The notes under the pieces are model-generated. The model worked only from the letters and a program-made list of their open reading frames with translations, ran no database searches and was not told where the DNA came from. The translations under genes were made by a program, and so were the position numbers. A stretch of 64,000 nucleotides of DNA, from positions 124,001-188,000 of the forward strand of contig JAFQBE010000013.1 of NCBI GenBank assembly GCA_017416765.1, in the 5' to 3' direction. Source of the stretch: Clostridia bacterium (GTDB lineage: Bacteria; Bacillota; Clostridia; Oscillospirales; Acutalibacteraceae). Below, in pieces: positions 9,327-18,232 of this stretch (its first letter is position 1; each line of letters starts with the position of its first letter).

Positions 9327-9875
9327 ATGGGAATGAGAGACTGTAAAAAAATTATCGTTGTCGGCAACTACGGCAGCGGCAAAACCCGATTTTCCCTGCG
9401 ACTTGCCGAAATTCTGAATCTTCCACTGATCCACCTCGACAAAGAGTATTGGCAGCCCGGCTGGCGCGAAACCCCCAGAGAAGAATGGCTTAACAAACAC
9501 AAAACCCTTATTTCAGGCAACGAATGGATTATTGACGGCAACTACAGCGCCCTGCTCAAGGAGCGTTTTCTGGAAGCTGATGCAGTACTGTTCATGGATA
9601 TTTCCAGACCATACTGCTACCTCAATCTCCTCAAGCGTAACAGGGAATTCGCAAATAAGGACAGGGTGGATTTACCGCCCGACTGTCCCGAATTTCTGCG
9701 TCCCGACCAGCTTAAAAAGATATGGTACTTCCCCACATCCACACGCAACCGCATTATGAGCTATATGGTGCGCTATCCGCGCAAGCAGATGCATACCTTC
9801 TACACTATAAAGGCGGCTGACGAATGGCTTGATAAGCTTGAAGCAAAGGTTGAAAAGGACAAACAAAAAGCATGA
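9327..9875 (+). CDS. P-loop nucleoside-kinase-like protein (FlaR/topology modulation family)
   Basis: A 182-aa protein with Walker A GNYGSGKT at the N-terminus, then LPLIHLDKEYWQPGW, which is the signature of small kinases annotated as DNA topology modulation protein FlaR. It resembles adenylate or shikimate kinases in fold, with WIIDGNYSALLKERFLEADA matching the substrate-binding region. The real substrate is unknown. Its stop codon overlaps the pth start (ATGA), so the two are translationally coupled. A second ATG two codons in is an equally possible start. Confidence 0.75.
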   Translation: MGMRDCKKIIVVGNYGSGKTRFSLRLAEILNLPLIHLDKEYWQPGWRETPREEWLNKHKTLISGNEWIIDGNYSALLKERFLEADAVLFMDISRPYCYLNLLKRNREFANKDRVDLPPDCPEFLRPDQLKKIWYFPTSTRNRIMSYMVRYPRKQMHTFYTIKAADEWLDKLEAKVEKDKQKA

Positions 9876-10477
9876 TTTTTAAAAAGAAAACATATTCCAA
9901 TTCATCTGCGCCCGAATACCTGATTGTAGGTCTGGGCAATCCGGGCAGGCAGTATGAAATAACACGCCATAACGCAGGCTTTTTGTTTATGGATATGTTG
10001 AGTGAAAAGCTCAATGTAAAAATAAATAAAATCAAATATAAATCCGTTATAGGCGAAGCAGATATAGCAGGTCACCGCTGCATACTCATGAAGCCGCAGA
10101 CCTTTATGAATTTAAGCGGTGAAGCAGTACGAGAGGCCTGCAGCTTTTACAAAATTCCGCCCGAAAATGTTGTTGTTATTTTTGATGATATTTCCCTGCC
10201 CTGCGGCGGTTTAAGAATACGCAGAAAGGGCAGCGCCGGCGGACACAATGGCATAAAGAGCATTATCCTTTGCCTTAACAGCGATAATTTTCCGCGAATA
10301 AAACTTGGTGTAGGTGAAAAGCCGCACCCGGATTATGACCTTGCGGATTATGTGCTTTCCGCTTTTTCAAAGGACGATATACCGCTGATGAAGCAGGCAA
10401 TGGAAAAGGGCTGTGACGCGCTGGAATACATTGTAGACGGTAAAATTGATGCCGCAATGAGTAAATTCAGCCACTGA
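9872..10477 (+). CDS. pth: Peptidyl-tRNA hydrolase
   Basis: A 201-aa bacterial-type Pth, which cleaves peptidyl-tRNA released by stalled ribosomes. Diagnostic motifs are VGLGNPGRQYEITRHNAGF with catalytic His33, KPQTFMNLSGEAV, and DDISLPCGGLRIRRKGSAGG followed by HNGIKSI. It has about 14 extra residues (KKKTYSNSSAPE) before the usual start of the domain. The order pth-mfd is conserved in Firmicutes and is kept here. A terminator-like hairpin separates the two. Confidence 0.96.
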   Translation: MIFKKKTYSNSSAPEYLIVGLGNPGRQYEITRHNAGFLFMDMLSEKLNVKINKIKYKSVIGEADIAGHRCILMKPQTFMNLSGEAVREACSFYKIPPENVVVIFDDISLPCGGLRIRRKGSAGGHNGIKSIILCLNSDNFPRIKLGVGEKPHPDYDLADYVLSAFSKDDIPLMKQAMEKGCDALEYIVDGKIDAAMSKFSH

Positions 10478-10491
10478 ATAAAATAAATTCA

Positions 10492-10522
10492 AGCAGGGGG
10501 TACGCTACGATTCCCTGCTTTT
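10492..10522 (+). terminator. Intrinsic terminator between pth and mfd
   Basis: AGCAGGG (10492-10498) pairs with CCCTGCT (10513-10519) across a 14-base loop and is followed by TTT. The loop is long, so termination may be partial. Confidence 0.5.
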
Positions 10523-10555
10523 CGCCTTTGTTTTTATAATCTGAAGGAGTAAAAA

Positions 10556-13500
10556 ATGGCTTGCTTTTTTAATTCAATCAAAGAGCTTCCGGAATATGCC
10601 GAGCTTTCAAAAGCAATTGATTCAAACCGTTTGCCAATGGGAGTGCTCGGGCTTTCGCATGTCCACAAGGCACATTTTATTCACTCGCTTTGCGTTGAGA
10701 AAAAACGCAAGGCTTTGGTAATAGTACCCGATGAGCACACTGCATCAAAGCTGCGCGACGATATTGCATCCCTCGGCAGCTCGGCAGCGGTTTACCCCGC
10801 GGGAGATTTCAGCTTCCGCCCCACTCAGGCACATTCGCGCGACTACGAGCAACAGCGGCTCGGCGTGCTTTCCTCAATGGCTATGGGTACGCTTGACTGC
10901 GTTGTAATGAGTGTTGAAGCGGCAATGCAGCTCACCGTTGAACCGCATGTACTGCGCCGCAACACAATGGTTATCGGTGTTGACAGCGAGGTTCTGCCCG
11001 ACATGATAGCCGACGACCTTGTTGCCGCAGGCTATGTACGAAGTGATATGGTAGAGGGCAAGGGTCAGTTTGCAATACGCGGCGGACTGATTGATATTTT
11101 CCCGCCGTCAGAGCAGTATCCTGTGCGCATTGAGCTGTGGGGCGAAACGGTTGACAGCATAGCCTATTTTGAAATTGATTCACAGCGCCGAACGGAACAA
11201 ATCGGCGAAATACGCATCACACCTGCTACCGGTGTGCTTTTTGAAAGCAACGAATCGCTCATAGGCATTATTGAGCAGCATAAAGCCACATTAAAAGGTA
11301 AAGGCTCTGTTAAAGCCAAAGCATCACTTGATGAAGATATAGAAAAGCTTAAAAACGGCATACGCATCGAATCGCTTGACCGCTATATGCCCCTCATAGG
11401 CAACGGCGGCGCAACAGTATTTGACCATGCGCAGGGCTATATGCTTTTTGTTTGCGAAACCTCCGCCGTAAAGCTTCACGCAGAGGCCGCAGAAAAGCTT
11501 ATGCATGAGGATATAAAAGCAATGTTTGAAGAAGGTGTGCTTTCCAAGGGAATGGACACCTATACAATCAGCTTTGCACAGCTCACTTCAATTTACGAAA
11601 AGCTGCACGCGGCATACCTTGACAACCTCCCCCGCGGAAGCTTTGATACCCCTGTCAAAAACCTCGTTACCGCATCTGCGCGTCAGCTTACCCCGTGGTC
11701 AGGTCAGCTTATTGATTTGCTTGAAGATGTGCGCCCCGCACTTTCGCGCGATTACAAGGTTGCGGTTTTTGCAGGCACGGAAAAAGCGGCAAAGTCGCTG
11801 TGCGATGAGCTGCGCGATGAAGATATAAACGCGGTTTATCTGCCCGTTAAGCCCAACGAATTTTCGCCAAATATTGTAAGCGTACTTCCAGGAAGTTTAT
11901 CCTTCGGCTTTGAATATCCTGCGGCAAAAACCATTGCCATTACCTATGGCTCAAGGCAGGCAAATTTAGGCTCACTTCGCAAACGAAAGCAGAAAAACAA
12001 GGGCCAGACCTTCAACAGCCTTGATGAGCTGCACCGCGGCGACTATGTTGTACATGCAACGCACGGCATAGGAATATTCGACGGCATTGAAAGCCTGAAT
12101 GCATCAGGCACAATAAAGGACTATATAAAAATAAAATACGCAAAAGACGGTGTGCTTTATGTGCCCGTAGCCCAGCTTGATCTGGTTACAAAATATATCG
12201 GTCCGGGCAGCGAAACCAAATCCGTTACGCTCAATAAGCTCGGCAGCGGCGACTGGCAGAAAACCCGCAGCCGTGTACGCGCCGCAGTAAAAGAGATGGC
12301 GGCAGAGCTTATTAACCTCTACTCAAAGCGCATGAATATAAAGGGCTACGCTTTTTCGCCCGACATTGACATGCAAAACGATTTCGAGCGAAAATTTGAA
12401 TTTGAAGAAACGGAAGACCAGCTGCGCTGCATTGACGAAATAAAGCGCGACATGGAAAAGCCGCATCCTATGGACAGGCTTCTCTGCGGTGATGTAGGCT
12501 TTGGCAAAACAGAGGTTGCGCTGCGTGCAGCGTTCAAATGCATTGCCGACGGCAAGCAGTGCGCAATACTTGTGCCCACTACCCTGCTTGCAATGCAGCA
12601 CTACCAGACAATCAAAAAACGCTTTGACACCTTCCCCATCGAATGTGATATGATTTCTCGTTACCGCACGCCCAAGGAGCAGGAGAAAATTTTAAACAGG
12701 CTCCGCCGCGGCTCAATCGATATTATAGTAGGCACACACCGCTTAATTTCAAGCGATATTCAGTTCAAGGATTTAGGGCTTGTTATAGTAGACGAAGAAC
12801 AGCGCTTCGGCGTGGCGCAAAAGGAAAAGCTGAAGGAGCGTTTCCCCGCAGTTGATGTGCTTACTCTTTCCGCAACTCCCATTCCGCGAACACTCAACAT
12901 GGCGATGACCGGCATACGCGATATGTCAACGCTTGAAGAAGCACCTATGGACAGGCAGCCCGTACAGACCTATGTTATAGAATTTGATATGGATATTATT
13001 GCCCAGGCAATTGAGCGTGAGCTTCGCCGCGGCGGTCAGGTTTACTACCTGCATAACAGGGTTGACGATATTGAGCGCTGCGCCGCAAGACTTCATGCCG
13101 CCCTGCCCGATGCAAGAATTGCAGTAGGTCACGGCAAAATGAGCGAGGAAGAATTGAGCGAAGTCTGGCAGTCGCTGCTTGAAGGCGAAACGGATGTGCT
13201 TGTATGCACTACAATTATTGAAACGGGTGTTGATGTACCCAACGCTAACACGCTGATTATTGAAAACGCTGACCGAATGGGTCTTGCACAGCTGCACCAG
13301 ATACGCGGCCGCGTCGGCAGAAGCGCCCGCCGTGCAAGCGCATATTTCACCTTCACCAGAGGCAAAGAGCTAAGCGATATTTCAACCCACCGCCTTGAAG
13401 CAATACGCGAATTTACCGAATTCGGTTCGGGCTTTAAAATTGCCATGCGTGACCTTGAATTGCGCGGTGCAGGCAATGTACTCGGCGCTGAGCAGCACGG

Positions 13501-14032
13501 CCACATGGAAGCTGTAGGTTATGATATGTATGTAAAGCTGCTCGGTGAAGCCGTAAGCGAAGAAAAGGGCGAAGAACCCGAAAAGCCGACAAAGGAATGC
13601 TTAATAGACCTGCGTGTTGACGCACACATACCCGAAAAATATATTTCAAGTGTGCCGCAGAAGCTTGCTATGTACCGCAGAATTGCCGACATACGCTGCG
13701 AAGCGGACGCAGAAGATGTACTTGACGAGCTGATTGACCGCTTCGGCGAACCGCCCGCCTGCGTTCAGGGGCTTATAAATGTTTCGCTGCTGCGCAACAG
13801 CGCCGCAGATATGGGCATATATGAAATAGGTCAGAAGGGCGATTCACTTCTGCTTTATCTCGAACGGCCCGATATGCGCCGTATTGCCGCCCTTGCCGCA
13901 CAAATGGGCAAGCAGCTTTCAATTAATGCAACGGGCGCAAAACCATATATCGCGCTTAAAACAAAAATCGGACAAACTCCTGTCGAACAGCTTCGTAATG
14001 CACTTTCGATTATGGCGAATGCGGAAGTTTAA
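10556..14032 (+). CDS. mfd: Transcription-repair coupling factor Mfd
   Basis: An 1158-aa Mfd, which removes RNA polymerase stalled at DNA damage and recruits the UvrABC excision system. The N-terminal UvrB-homology region includes RGGLIDIFPPSEQYPVRIEL; the RNA-polymerase-interaction domain includes GDYVVHATHGIGIFDG; the RecG-like translocase has Walker A LLCGDVGFGKTEVALRAAF, VDEEQRFGV, and LSATPIPRTLNMA; the TRCF C-terminal domain ends the protein. Length is normal for the family. RBS: GAAGGAG seven bases before ATG. The stop codon is overlapped by the left end of the composite repeat at 14031. Confidence 0.97.
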   Translation: MACFFNSIKELPEYAELSKAIDSNRLPMGVLGLSHVHKAHFIHSLCVEKKRKALVIVPDEHTASKLRDDIASLGSSAAVYPAGDFSFRPTQAHSRDYEQQRLGVLSSMAMGTLDCVVMSVEAAMQLTVEPHVLRRNTMVIGVDSEVLPDMIADDLVAAGYVRSDMVEGKGQFAIRGGLIDIFPPSEQYPVRIELWGETVDSIAYFEIDSQRRTEQIGEIRITPATGVLFESNESLIGIIEQHKATLKGKGSVKAKASLDEDIEKLKNGIRIESLDRYMPLIGNGGATVFDHAQGYMLFVCETSAVKLHAEAAEKLMHEDIKAMFEEGVLSKGMDTYTISFAQLTSIYEKLHAAYLDNLPRGSFDTPVKNLVTASARQLTPWSGQLIDLLEDVRPALSRDYKVAVFAGTEKAAKSLCDELRDEDINAVYLPVKPNEFSPNIVSVLPGSLSFGFEYPAAKTIAITYGSRQANLGSLRKRKQKNKGQTFNSLDELHRGDYVVHATHGIGIFDGIESLNASGTIKDYIKIKYAKDGVLYVPVAQLDLVTKYIGPGSETKSVTLNKLGSGDWQKTRSRVRAAVKEMAAELINLYSKRMNIKGYAFSPDIDMQNDFERKFEFEETEDQLRCIDEIKRDMEKPHPMDRLLCGDVGFGKTEVALRAAFKCIADGKQCAILVPTTLLAMQHYQTIKKRFDTFPIECDMISRYRTPKEQEKILNRLRRGSIDIIVGTHRLISSDIQFKDLGLVIVDEEQRFGVAQKEKLKERFPAVDVLTLSATPIPRTLNMAMTGIRDMSTLEEAPMDRQPVQTYVIEFDMDIIAQAIERELRRGGQVYYLHNRVDDIERCAARLHAALPDARIAVGHGKMSEEELSEVWQSLLEGETDVLVCTTIIETGVDVPNANTLIIENADRMGLAQLHQIRGRVGRSARRASAYFTFTRGKELSDISTHRLEAIREFTEFGSGFKIAMRDLELRGAGNVLGAEQHGHMEAVGYDMYVKLLGEAVSEEKGEEPEKPTKECLIDLRVDAHIPEKYISSVPQKLAMYRRIADIRCEADAEDVLDELIDRFGEPPACVQGLINVSLLRNSAADMGIYEIGQKGDSLLLYLERPDMRRIAALAAQMGKQLSINATGAKPYIALKTKIGQTPVEQLRNALSIMANAEV

Positions 14033-14065
14033 ATTACAGTTTTGCGATTTCATCGCAAAACTGTA

Positions 14066-14246
14066 GCGATATAAATCCCTAACGGGATTTGCTATATATT
14101 GCGTTGCAATGCGATATATCTTCGATGCGATATGTGCTGCGGCACACTGGGGATTTATATCATATCGCAGGTGAGTGCAACGAGCCTATATCGCAATTTC
14201 ATTTATGAAATTATATCGCATTTGCCGTAAGGCAAATATATCGCAA
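14066..14246. repeat. Array of short variable hairpins joined by TATATCGCA linkers
   Basis: Short palindromes such as AATCCCtaacGGGATT, ATTTCATttATGAAAT and TTTGCCgtaaGGCAAA are separated by the constant linker TATATCGCA; in the left half the linker appears as its complement (GCGATATA). Each stem is self-complementary but its sequence differs from the others. A related array with a different linker is at 33297-33464. Confidence 0.75.
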
Positions 14247-14294
14247 ATACATTAACAAATACAAATTATCTAACGGTTTGATACTGTTATATAT

Positions 14295-14450
14295 GGCTCC
14301 CTCATTGAGGGAGCTGTCAAAATCGTAAAGCGATTTTGACTGAGGGAGTTAAATGTGAATAATATCAGAAGCAATGATATAACAATAAAGCTTCAAACTC
14401 CCTCCGTCTTTTGCCTTAAGGCAAAATCCACCTCCCTCAATGAGGGAGGC
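14295..14450. repeat. CTCCCTCA...TGAGGGAG palindromic element
   Basis: Both ends are inverted copies: GGCTCCCTCATTGAGGGAG with GATTTTGACTGAGGGAGTT on the left, and AACTCCCTCCGTCTTTTGCC with CCTCCCTCAATGAGGGAGG on the right. Within each end CTCCCTCA pairs with TGAGGGAG. About 45 bp of unrelated sequence lies in the middle. No ORF is present. It is the size of a small non-autonomous mobile element (MITE). Confidence 0.7.
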
Positions 14451-14508
14451 TTACAAAGCAACATCTAAAAACATCTCGACAAACTGTAATTTATCAGGCA
14501 GGTATATA

Positions 14509-15291
14509 ATGAATATAAATACCGAAAGTGAAATATTCAACAAAGCAGCTGAGTATTATGATGATTTCCGTCCAAGTTATCCGCAAAACATTATTGACAC
14601 ATTAATAGATGAAGCAAACTTAAAAAGCGGTTCAAAAATACTTGAAATCGGTGCGGGCAGCGGAAAAGCAACTGAACAAATTTCAAAAAAAGGATTCAAT
14701 ATTTGCTGTATTGAACCCGGTGATGATTTGGTAAGAAAAGGGAATGAAAAGTTCAAAAACGATACCGTTGAATTTTATAAAGGCCGTTTTGAAGATACCG
14801 ATTTGCCAGCCGAACACTTTGATGTTGTTTTTGCCGCTCAATCATTTCATTGGATACCGCAACCACAAGGGTTTGAAAAATGTGCAGACATTTTAAAAGA
14901 AAACGGTTACCTTGCAATTCTTTATAATATGTATGTTACAACGGATTGCGAACAGGACAGAGATTTGCTTGCACTTTCAGACAAACACGGTGGCTTTGCA
15001 GATTTTGTTGATGAAAGTAAATGCGACGAGCGCATTTCAAACATTGTTGCAAACATTGAAAACAGTAAAAAATTTTCCGGTGTTAAAGTTTTTAAAACTT
15101 CTTGGGTCAAAGATTATACCGCAGAAGAATACTTCGGTTTTGTTTTAACCGGTAACAAAATTCTTCAAAAAGATGAAAATGAAAAGAAAATAATATATAA
15201 TGATATTGTAAATCTCGCAAATAAAAACAACGGTATAATTCACCGCCCGTTTTTATGCGTTCTTTATTTATCCGAGAAAGCAAATTATTAA
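14509..15291 (+). CDS. Class I SAM-dependent methyltransferase
   Basis: A 260-aa methyltransferase with motif I LEIGAGSGKATEQ, the post-I acidic region IEPGDDLV, and HFDVVFAAQSFHWI as motif II with the conserved W. This arrangement is found in small-molecule and quinone/trans-aconitate-type methyltransferases; the substrate is unknown. The start at 14509 (MNINTESEIF) is preferred because AGG is positioned correctly and the longer in-frame ORF from 14440 would run through the repeat. It is more AT-rich than mfd and stands alone, which suggests recent acquisition. Confidence 0.82.
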   Translation: MNINTESEIFNKAAEYYDDFRPSYPQNIIDTLIDEANLKSGSKILEIGAGSGKATEQISKKGFNICCIEPGDDLVRKGNEKFKNDTVEFYKGRFEDTDLPAEHFDVVFAAQSFHWIPQPQGFEKCADILKENGYLAILYNMYVTTDCEQDRDLLALSDKHGGFADFVDESKCDERISNIVANIENSKKFSGVKVFKTSWVKDYTAEEYFGFVLTGNKILQKDENEKKIIYNDIVNLANKNNGIIHRPFLCVLYLSEKANY

Positions 15292-15366
15292 TTAAATTTC
15301 CCTGCATAAAACCATCACTTCCAACGCAAAATAACAGTAACTTTAAAAAGTTTGGGAGTGAATAGA

Positions 15367-15597
15367 ATGCTTGATAAAGCGTCACTTGCGCTGGTAATTA
15401 TCGGCGCGCTCAACTGGGGCAGCATTGGTCTTTTCAAGTTCGACCTTGTCGCATGGATTTTCGGCGGACAGGCTGCACTGATGAGCAGAATCATTTACAC
15501 GCTTGTTGCCCTTGCGGGTATCTGGTGCATTTCTCTGCTTTTCCGCACGGATGCAGAAGGTGCAACAATTGTTGAAGACACCAACATGACAGAATAA
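15367..15597 (+). CDS. DUF378 family small membrane protein
   Basis: A 76-aa protein with two hydrophobic helices: LALVIIGALNWGSIGLF and IIYTLVALAGIWCISLLF, joined by a short loop. The pattern ALNWGSIGLFKFDLVAWIFGG is the DUF378 (YuzA-like) signature, here given in parts: ALNWGSIGLF and FDLVAWIFGG. The function is unknown. The ATG at 15367 has GGGAG eight bases upstream. It precedes the hexosaminidase by about 30 bp. Confidence 0.85.
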   Translation: MLDKASLALVIIGALNWGSIGLFKFDLVAWIFGGQAALMSRIIYTLVALAGIWCISLLFRTDAEGATIVEDTNMTE

Positions 15598-15629
15598 GGG
15601 GTTATAAACCCCATACATAGGTGATATAT

Positions 15630-17081
15630 ATGAAAAGATTCAATATTGTACCGCGACCCAACTTTATTAAAAACCTTGGCGGTTATTCCGCTTGCCGCAG
15701 CATTAAAAAGGAACTTGTTTCTGACACTGCTTTGGGTGATGAGGGCTACAGGCTTACGGTAGAAAAGAATTCCGTACTGCTTGAAGCCAATACCGAGCAA
15801 GGCTTTTTTTACGGCGAAAAAACCTTTGAGCAGCTCAGCTTTTGCGGCAAAATTCCCTGCGCCGTAATTGAGGATAAGCCCCGCTTTACTTACCGCGGCT
15901 TTATGGTTGACAGCGCAAGGCATATGCAGACAGTTGATGAACTTAAAAAACTGATTGACGCAGCGGCTTTGCTTAAATTCAATACCCTCCATTGGCATTT
16001 AAGCGATGACCAGGGCTTCCGCATTGAAAGCGAAAAATTTCCGTTTTTAAACGAAAAAGGCTCATGGCGCAAGGGCGACGATTTCGGCGCACGCCATACC
16101 GACATTCCCTACGGCGGCTATTACACCAAGGCTGAAATCAGGGATATTGTGTCCTATTGCGCCGAGCGTTTTATTGAAGTTATACCTGAAATTGACATAC
16201 CCGGTCATACAACCGCAATAATACATTCTTATCCGCACCTTTCCTGCAAAAAGGAAGAAATAGCAGTTAAAACAAAGCAGGGAATATTTGACGATATACT
16301 CTGCGCAGGTGACAGCAGAACGCTTGATTTCCTTTTTGAGCTGCTTGAAGAAGTAGTTGAGCTTTTCCCCGGCGAGCGTTTTCACATCGGCGGCGATGAA
16401 GCCCCGAAAAAGCGTTGGGAAGAATGCGAGCTCTGCAAATCAAAGCAGCTTGCGCTCGGGCTTGAATCTCCCGAACAGCTTCAGGGCTGGCTTACCGCAG
16501 AGATTACAAAATTCCTTGAAGCAAAAGGCAAAAAGGGTTCCGTCTGGAACGAAAGCCTTGCCGCGGGCAACCTGCCCGAAGGCATACTTGTTCAGCGCTG
16601 GATGGACCCCAAAAACAAAAGCACTATATGGGCAAACCGTGCAAACTATATTATAAACAGCGATTTTTACCATTACTACTGTGATTATCCATATCACATG
16701 ACACCATTGAAAAAGACATACAATTATTCTCCCATACCCAAGGGTGTTGCACCAATAATGGAAAAATATGTACTTGGCATTGAATGCCCTATGTGGACAG
16801 AATACGTATACACCTTTGACTGGTTCTGCTATATGGCTTTTCCGCGCTTTGCCGCCGTTGCCGAACGCGCATGGACAATTGAAGCACGCTGTGACCACAG
16901 CAGCTTTTGCGAGCGCTTTGAAGCGCTGATGCCCTTACTCCGCTCAATGGGCATTAACCCTGCACCGTCGTACGAATGGAACCCCACACCCGGCAGACGG
17001 CTTGCAGGTACACTCGGATTTTTCAAGGATAAAATAGATTTTAAAACCATTACAAATTCGTTGAATTCACAGAAAAACTGA
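15630..17081 (+). CDS. Beta-N-acetylhexosaminidase, glycoside hydrolase family 20
   Basis: A 483-aa GH20 enzyme that removes terminal N-acetylglucosamine or N-acetylgalactosamine by substrate-assisted catalysis. The N-terminal alpha/beta domain is followed by a TIM barrel starting at YRGFMVDSARHMQ; HWHLSDDQGFRIE and PEIDIPGHTTA are barrel motifs; the catalytic pair is in HIGGDEAPKKRW (Asp256-Glu257). No signal peptide is visible, so it is probably intracellular and acts on imported oligosaccharides or muropeptide fragments. The ATG at 15630 has AGGTGA upstream. Confidence 0.93.
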   Translation: MKRFNIVPRPNFIKNLGGYSACRSIKKELVSDTALGDEGYRLTVEKNSVLLEANTEQGFFYGEKTFEQLSFCGKIPCAVIEDKPRFTYRGFMVDSARHMQTVDELKKLIDAAALLKFNTLHWHLSDDQGFRIESEKFPFLNEKGSWRKGDDFGARHTDIPYGGYYTKAEIRDIVSYCAERFIEVIPEIDIPGHTTAIIHSYPHLSCKKEEIAVKTKQGIFDDILCAGDSRTLDFLFELLEEVVELFPGERFHIGGDEAPKKRWEECELCKSKQLALGLESPEQLQGWLTAEITKFLEAKGKKGSVWNESLAAGNLPEGILVQRWMDPKNKSTIWANRANYIINSDFYHYYCDYPYHMTPLKKTYNYSPIPKGVAPIMEKYVLGIECPMWTEYVYTFDWFCYMAFPRFAAVAERAWTIEARCDHSSFCERFEALMPLLRSMGINPAPSYEWNPTPGRRLAGTLGFFKDKIDFKTITNSLNSQKN

Positions 17082-17087
17082 TGTATA

Positions 17088-17129
17088 TTATCACTTGCTC
17101 CGCAAATAATATTTGTGCGGAGGTGATAA
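17088..17129 (+). promoter_or_regulatory. RBS-sequestering hairpin before the DUF1540 gene
   Basis: TTATCAC (17088-17094) pairs with GTGATAA (17123-17129), and CTCCGCA (17098-17104) pairs with TGCGGAG (17116-17122). The GGAGGTGA ribosome site is wholly inside the stem. There is no T-run, so it is not a terminator. Translation of the small protein is probably kept low until the stem opens; the trigger is unknown. Confidence 0.6.
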
Positions 17130-17132
17130 CAA

Positions 17133-17297
17133 ATGAAATGTACAAACGAAAACAAGAGCATCCGTTGCAGCGTTGAGCAGTGCCGCCACCATTGCACTAC
17201 AAACTTCTGCACGCTCGACACAGTTTCCATCGGCACACACGAACCCAACCCTACAGAACCCAAGTGTGTTGACTGCAACTCTTTTGAAAAGAAGTAA
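17133..17297 (+). CDS. DUF1540 small cysteine-rich protein
   Basis: A 54-aa protein starting MKCTNENKSIRCSVEQC. Conserved cysteines occur as CSVEQCRHHC, FC and KCVDCNSF, the pattern of DUF1540, a family of short metal-binding-type proteins common in spore-forming Firmicutes. The function is unknown; zinc binding is likely from the cysteine spacing. It is read from a GGAGGTGA site buried in a strong hairpin and is followed directly by a terminator, so it is a short unit downstream of the GH20 gene. Confidence 0.85.
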   Translation: MKCTNENKSIRCSVEQCRHHCTTNFCTLDTVSIGTHEPNPTEPKCVDCNSFEKK

Positions 17298-17315
17298 GTA
17301 ACGCATATAAAGCGA

Positions 17316-17349
17316 AAGGACAAGCCTGCAAAAGCTTGTCCTTAATTTT
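17316..17349 (+). terminator. Terminator between DUF1540 and the convergent polysaccharide locus
   Basis: AAGGACAAGC (17316-17325) pairs perfectly with GCTTGTCCTT (17334-17343), 8-base loop, followed by AATTTTTT. It separates convergent genes and could work in both directions. Confidence 0.85.
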
Positions 17350-18231
17350 TTATTTCTTTTTAAATCTTTCAACTGCCGCCTTTACCCTTTCATCGGCATG
17401 GCATTCCGCTTTTAAAACATACGGCAGATACTGTTCGGGATTCTTGGAATTTGCCATCACATTTATTGTAAGGGCAAGCAGACGCGCAGGGCGCAGATAG
17501 TTGCCGCCGAGAATATCGCGATACGGTTCACAGCCCTTTTTGCCGAACGAAAAAGCGTTGAAAAGATTTTCGAGCTTAAAAAGCTCTTTTTCTTCTTCAT
17601 TCAGCTCACGCTTTGGTAAATGAGTGTTGTGCGGACAAAAACGCTGGCAGATATCGCAGCCCCAGAGGTTTGTGCCGGCAGCCTTTGCGGACTTTTCATC
17701 GCTGAAAAAGCAGTTATCCTGCGCATGTCGGGTACACTTTTCGTATTCAAACGAGTTTTCGTGTATACAACCCTGAGGACAAAGCGTTTCGCATATTTTG
17801 CAATCCCTACATTTTTCGCTTAAAGGATAATCGCGGTATAATTCACTAACCGTTATTTCTTTGGCAAAAACACCTTTTACGCCTATAATTTCCAGAGCCA
17901 TGCGCGTGCCGAAAGCTTCATTTGCAATAAGTGTGCTGCGCAGCCTTACACCAAGCCCGGTTACCGCGGCAATGTGCTTGTAAGAGTGTTCACAAGTGTG
18001 CGTTTCAAAGCCTTCCGCTTCAAGCATTCCGCAAAGGCGTTTGCGCAGAAAATAGGCACGGTTTGATGCGATATAGTAGCTGTCAATAAAAGCATAGCCG
18101 TCAGGTACTGCCTGAAGCTGAAAATAGGGCAGAGCAAAAATCACATAGGTACTGCCATCAACGCTTACCGCGCCAAAGTGCGCATCTTCTTTTTCAAGCT
18201 CGGGAATTAAAATTGAAAAAAGGTCAGTCAT
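17350..18231 (-). CDS. QueG-like 4Fe-4S double-cluster protein
   Basis: A 293-aa protein with two ferredoxin-type cluster motifs, CRDCKICETLCPQGC and CDICQRFCPHN, arranged as in epoxyqueuosine reductase QueG, which completes queuosine in tRNA. QueG proteins usually also have an N-terminal cobalamin-binding region with a conserved Asp and C-terminal HEAT-like repeats; this protein is shorter and its N-terminal half is only weakly similar, so another reductase role is possible. The ATG at 18231 is separated from the upstream glycosyltransferase stop by one base, which implies co-translation. It is the last gene of the minus-strand locus. Confidence 0.72.
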   Translation of the reverse strand: MTDLFSILIPELEKEDAHFGAVSVDGSTYVIFALPYFQLQAVPDGYAFIDSYYIASNRAYFLRKRLCGMLEAEGFETHTCEHSYKHIAAVTGLGVRLRSTLIANEAFGTRMALEIIGVKGVFAKEITVSELYRDYPLSEKCRDCKICETLCPQGCIHENSFEYEKCTRHAQDNCFFSDEKSAKAAGTNLWGCDICQRFCPHNTHLPKRELNEEEKELFKLENLFNAFSFGKKGCEPYRDILGGNYLRPARLLALTINVMANSKNPEQYLPYVLKAECHADERVKAAVERFKKK

Positions 18232-18232
18232 T

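Larger units (their letters stand above)
14031..14492. repeat. 462-bp composite repeat with AAATTACAGTTT/AAACTGTAATTT ends (copy 2)
   Basis: The left end AAATTACAGTTT (14031-14042) and right end AAACTGTAATTT (14481-14492) are perfect inverted repeats. The left end forms a hairpin with TCGCAAAACTGT. Inside lie a hairpin array (14066-14246) and a CTCCCTC-type palindromic element (14295-14450). It fills the 476-bp gap between mfd and the methyltransferase gene; no gene or transposase is visible. The left end shares bases with the mfd stop codon and the right end is 16 bp before the next ATG. Confidence 0.8.

Noticed and set aside
14440-14508. N-terminal extension of the methyltransferase (23 extra residues)
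   Set aside because: It lies in the composite repeat and lacks an RBS; the ATG at 14509 gives the normal N-terminus.
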